A DNA stretch of 64,000 bases, from NCBI RefSeq assembly GCF_017562075.2, contig NW_024427622.1, forward strand, positions 89,303 to 153,302, in the 5' to 3' direction. The DNA is from Anopheles merus. Lineage: Eukaryota > Arthropoda > Insecta > Diptera > Culicidae. This document shows, one piece after another, positions 59,963-64,000 of this stretch; the first letter of the stretch is position 1; each line of letters begins with the position of its first letter. The position numbers and the translations under genes were made by a program. The notes under the pieces were generated by a model. It searched no databases. It was given only the letters and a program-made list of their open reading frames with translations, and was not told the origin of the DNA.

Positions 59963-60265
59963 AGTTAAATTTTAAAAGAAAAGGCATTGAATATTTAAAG
60001 TGTATCCACCAATCGTTTGCCAACTGTCAAGATACTCGTACAGCAATTGGAGCGAGTCAATCGATCGTATGTTAAATGTTTGCGTTGGCATATTTCCAAG
60101 AAATAGAACTATTTTTCTTTAATGGACGAGAAAATTTGCTCAATTATTCATTTTTGTTTAGTTTCCGACGGATTTGAGTGTGATTAAATCAATACGAGTT
60201 CTGATTACAAGCGTTTTTTATTTATTTATTTATATAGTAGAAGAGTTTCCATGAAATTATCTTCA

Positions 60266-60425
60266 ACTCGCACGATTTAACAACATGTCCGTCGTGGGCA
60301 TAAGCCTCATATGAAACCGTTAAGCAGTCCCCTCCGTAGCAAATATTGTTCAATCGGCTGTTTTACTTAAAAAGTCTCGAAAACCTGTATATACCGGCAT
60401 GACCGCGTAGTTTGTTACGACCACA
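60266..60425 (+). mobile_element. Decayed tRNA-derived SINE remnant
   Basis: AACTCGCACGATTTAACAACATG, GTCGTGGGCATAAGCC (damaged B-box) and AAGTCTCGAAAACCTGTATA followed by CCGGCATGACCGCG keep the order of the SINE at 54410. Confidence 0.65.
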
Positions 60426-60967
60426 TTAGGAAGTACAATTAAAATTGTGTGGTGCCAATCTAAAATTTTTAATTATTAATTATTATTTATTAAAAATATT
60501 TATTTTTTTTATTTATCTATCTTTATGTATTTAAGTCTTAAACTTAATCCTAGTCTTGGCCACACAACAAACTATACATATCAAATTTAGCGAATATATC
60601 TAACGTATGGCTTCAAGGGATTATAAATTGTGTATGGTGGAATTTCCATGTGCAATTATTCTCTAATTTTCCCTCCAGTACCAACACATAAGATTTTTTA
60701 CCCTGAGGCATACCCCAAGCAAGTGAACGTAAACCGAAACTCTCTTCACCCTTCTGTCTGTCATCAACTGAGGAGCAATTTTGCCAATTCCAAAGCACAC
60801 CACGGTCTCCAGCGAGCTGTTCCATTCTATACCAATCGCAAACGAATATAATAAACCGAGAAATAACGGAACGAATCTCAAATTTATAACTCGCTTCTCC
60901 TTTTCTCCCTTTCTTTCTCTAACTGTTTTATGAAACGTAATATTGCTGCTACGTTGGACTCATGCAG
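60426..60967. other. Intron up to the second dpr exon
   Basis: AT-rich, then a pyrimidine-rich stretch (TCTCCTTTTCTCCCTTTCTTTC at 60894 onward) leading to the acceptor ATGCAG at 60962-60967. No other feature recognised. Confidence 0.6.
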
Positions 60968-61146
60968 CACCTGAAGTAGCCATCGTAGACGAAGAAGATG
61001 TGCCATTATACGATAAGTACTACGAAGTTGGATCGACGATAAAACTGATGTGCAAATTCGACACATCTCGATGTTACGGTCTGGTTTGTTTATGGATACA
61101 CAACGAAAACACTCTTAATCATGATACAACACGAGGGTGGTATCAG
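60968..61146 (+). CDS. dpr-family gene, exon for first half of Ig domain 2
   Basis: After two bases completing an Ala codon, the exon encodes PEVAIVDEEDVP, DKYYEVGSTIKLMC and VCLWIHNENTLNHD, the start of the second Ig domain of a Dpr, with the first Ig Cys and the core Trp. It opens after CATGCAG and ends CAG/GTAAGC at 61147, leaving 59 whole codons. Linkage to 12187-12406 is by phase and by the shared VNAP junction. Two further Cys (TSRCYGLVC) stand between the core Cys and Trp. A weaker donor (GTGGTA at 61137) would end the exon ten bases earlier. Later exons (end of domain 2, C-terminal anchor) are beyond the window. Confidence 0.9.
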
Positions 61147-61445
61147 GTAAGCCTCATATTTTTACGTTTTTGTTTTGAATGTTTCATACATACCAACTAC
61201 TGCTTTTACTTACTCTATATTTTCATCATCTAGAAGTCACTTCGATTGTTTACGATCAGTGGATCAGATTTCGGCTATAACTCGTACACACGCAAAATTT
61301 GTTCATTTATGGTTGATACTTTAATCAATTGAAAGCAGCTGTACATGCATGCAGCATTCATGAACGAACACAAACGATGGTCCCATGTAATGGGTCAATC
61401 ATGAGTTTCATCAGAAAACTGTTCTCGTGAAATGGTCGTAATGGC
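61147..61445. other. Intron between the dpr exon and CCC copy I
   Basis: Unique intron with the GTAAGC donor and no other feature I can support. Confidence 0.6.
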
Positions 61446-64000
61446 CCCGCTGCGCAAATTCGAGCAGCATTTTTCCAGCGCAGAAAATGTACCAAAATCT
61501 GCGCTGGCCAGCGCAGATTTTGGCTGGTCTCACGCGCTGGACTTCAGCGATTCCTGCGCTGGGTCGCGCGCAGTTCGGGCAGTTCGGGCCAAGTTCGGGC
61601 GGCGGCGGAGCAAAAAAAAAAACGGTCAAAAATTAAAAAAAAAATGGCGCCCATTTTTTTGTCCGCTTCTTCCTCTCCCCTCCCTCCTTCACCCTGGCTT
61701 GCCTTACTTGAGCTTCAGCCCGTGCCTTCCGCCGCCAGCTGATTGGGTGTTGTGGTGTATGCGTTGATACTTATATGTGCATTGCGGTTATGTATTGTTA
61801 TTGGTGGGTGTTAGCATTTATTAATTAGTGTGTGACCTTGGGACGATGCGGGAGAAGCGGATTGGGATTTAAAGTGTTATCGGTGTATTGATGGATTATT
61901 TTATTTCGTGCCGCTGCTGATGAGACCTTTCGATGCCCCTGCCAATTGAGGGTGAAGAAGCCTATTTAAAACAAGCGTAGGAGAACGTCTACACTAATCT
62001 AATAATATTTTTTTTTGAACATGTTTGATGTTTCAATGACCTTCTAAGCATCATGTAGCACAGTGTATAGTGGTTATATATTTTTTTTTTTAATTTGCCC
62101 AAATCTGTCTCGAGTTTTTGGGTCTCGTTACACACACACACACACAGCGCGGGAAAGTGACCTTTCACTCTATTATGTCGCGATCCCCCACCCCGCCCGG
62201 CGCTAGGATGAGGATGCGCTACAAGAAACCTGAACCAGCCGTTCTACCGAGAAGGTAGCCGTAATCGATCATGCGTGGAGGGGGGGGGGGGGTGGTCTAG
62301 TGGGGGGGGGGGAGTGCGTGCTTGCGCGACTTCGGGGGTGCGTGCTCGCGAGCGCGCTTTCGTGGGTGCGTGCTGGCGTGCGCGCTTTCATGCTCGCGGG
62401 CGCGCGTACGTGCGTGTGTGTGTGCGTGCGTGCGTGCTGGCGTACGCGCGTTCATTGCATGTGCGCGCGCGCGTATGTGTGTGTGTGTGTGTTATGTGTG
62501 TGCGAGTTTGCGCGCGCGTATTTGTGTGTGAGTTAGCGCGCGCGTGTTTGTGTGTGAGTTTGCGCGCGCGTGTTTGGGTGTTGTGTGCGTGCGTTTGGAA
62601 ACCTCAAAACTATTTGATTCTGATGCGTACATTTTCATCCGCTGCGGCTACAAAGTCCATGCATTTTCGATCTCGCTACCTGAGAGACAACACAACCATT
62701 GGCATTGGCATCTTTGCGATCGGCTCTGCTGTTGGGGGTATTAAAAAGACACACGATCTAAGCAACGTGCGTGTGTGATATATTGCACATTTATTTCTAA
62801 TTCAGCTAGCGGACGCAACTGGTAACAAAACTTGAATTGAATTCATACAAAAGAGGATTTTGGATTTCTGATTTGTTTACGGTGCGCATATGGTGCTGCA
62901 CCAGTCCGTCCACAATCGGGCGTCTTGTTGGCTTGTCGGTATCGTGACGCCGATTGACCAGCAATGCCTTGGAATGAGTTCGGATCGGTCGGTGTAGGGT
63001 CATGTTTTGGTCGAGTGCATTCCGTGCATTTGTCGCGTCACAGCGGTAGCCCGGCAGCAACAAAGTCAAGACAAACTCTTCCCCAGGTGTGAACTGCTAT
63101 GCTAAGTTCTTCTTATTATATTATTATTATTGTTGGGGGTAATAGCCTATGCGATCATGCCGGCCATTTCAGGACTTGAATACCACGTAGCCGGATAGTA
63201 AGCCTTTGCTACGGCGGACGGTTCATACGCGGTTAGAACATGACGGGCATGCTGTTACGATGTGCGGAATGATGGCGTTGCCGCGGGACCGCTCCTATCC
63301 AGCGGGCAACTTGCATACTGCCACACTGTCTCCTGCTCGATGCATACGCTGCAGGCAGGGGGAAGGATGCACCTCCACGATAGAAAAAAACACCGTCATG
63401 AACCAGCGGGTGGATCTAACGGTAGGCGGACTAGGCGGTCGCCCGAAGATTTCTAGTCTGTAGTATGTCGTATGTCTACAAGTGGACAGAGTATTAGCGA
63501 CAAGGGCCCCCGGAAAGATGGTCGTGGTTCCCCGTGGCTAGAGAAGAGTATAATGTGCAATCCATCCATCCCCCTCCATCCGCCTGCAATTTAAGTATAA
63601 TGTTCAATTTATCTCCAACAGCTGTGTGCCAGTACCCCCTCCTCCCGGTCATCAGTTACCATTTACAGGGGCCTCAATTCGTCTTTCCGCCTTTCATGAA
63701 CACCTTTCTTCTTTGACCTATGGATCATAACATTCCGGAAGAGCATACATTCGGCGACAGTTTTGCATACACACGCACACTCACAACCATGCGCAGGATG
63801 CGCATATCTATGTAATCGGGTAACAGTTTTTGCAACAGGCGAAAGCAAAAATCTTAGTGCTATGCTTACTGCCTAAACACGTTCAGCACGATGGCAGGCC
63901 CCAGGGACAGCCAGTGAACTTTCCAGTATAACGGTTTTCTACAATCAGCTTGCGTTCTAGATGCCGGCGGAACGGTAAGCTCATTAAAATCAGCGCCGGA
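61446..64000 (+). mobile_element. CCC element copy I, running off the window
   Basis: Forward copy starting CCCGCTGCGCAAATTCG after GC (the expected target duplication, 61444-61445). It follows copy E almost base for base, including the 32-bp palindrome, the long GT-rich tract (62310-62600) and the absence of SINE200. Many single-base insertions and deletions distinguish it from E. Its right end should lie about 400-450 bp beyond 64000. Confidence 0.9.

Noticed and set aside
60613..60881. Overlapping 70-codon frames on both strands upstream of the second dpr exon
   Set aside because: No motif, and they lie in intron before a clear splice acceptor.

Overview
The window looks like mosquito DNA, most probably Anopheles. 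It holds two exons of a defective-proboscis-extension-response (dpr) immunoglobulin gene, SINE200-like tRNA-derived SINEs, and a Ty3/gypsy element of the mdg1/412 type. I find no bacterial genes, rRNA, free-standing tRNA genes or CRISPR arrays. No database search was possible, so family names rest on motifs I recognise.

The host-gene frame is simple. Exon 12187-12406 (second half of the first Ig domain) and exon 60968-61146 (first half of the second Ig domain) lie on the + strand and join in phase across a 48.6 kb intron. One intact-looking nested gene of unknown product sits in that intron at 19221-19964. Almost all the rest is transposable elements (TEs).

Region by region: 1-11695 is a self-nest of one 3.2 kb non-autonomous element ('CCC element', my label; ends CCCGC...GCGGG, 2-bp target duplications). 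Copy A (+) was hit by copies B (-) and C (-), and B was then hit by D (+). 11697-25318 is intron with small MITEs, decayed SINEs, a partial CCC element, an LTR fragment, tandem duplications and the nested gene. 25319-35316 is a dead mdg1-like LTR retrotransposon split at 29584-33320 by a short CCC MITE that itself contains CCC copy E. 35317-41510 starts inside the 3' LTR and is a mosaic array of short CCC MITEs followed by CCC copy F. 41511-43346 holds a LINE fragment and a TA-flanked foldback element containing a 588-bp MITE. 43347-56884 is a giant imperfect palindrome with arms of about 6.5 kb. A processed ATP synthase beta pseudogene lies near its axis, and part of that pseudogene is duplicated inverted in the other arm. 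57053-64000 holds a tandem duplication, CCC copy H, a GC-rich MITE, a LINE reverse-transcriptase fragment, the second dpr exon, and CCC copy I running off the end.

The most interesting material is the group of CCC-ended elements. At least three different families here share CCCGC or CCCAAG ends, arrays of short repeats near the ends, and 2-bp target duplications that I can verify at six sites. They also insert repeatedly into each other. I found no transposase for them in the window.
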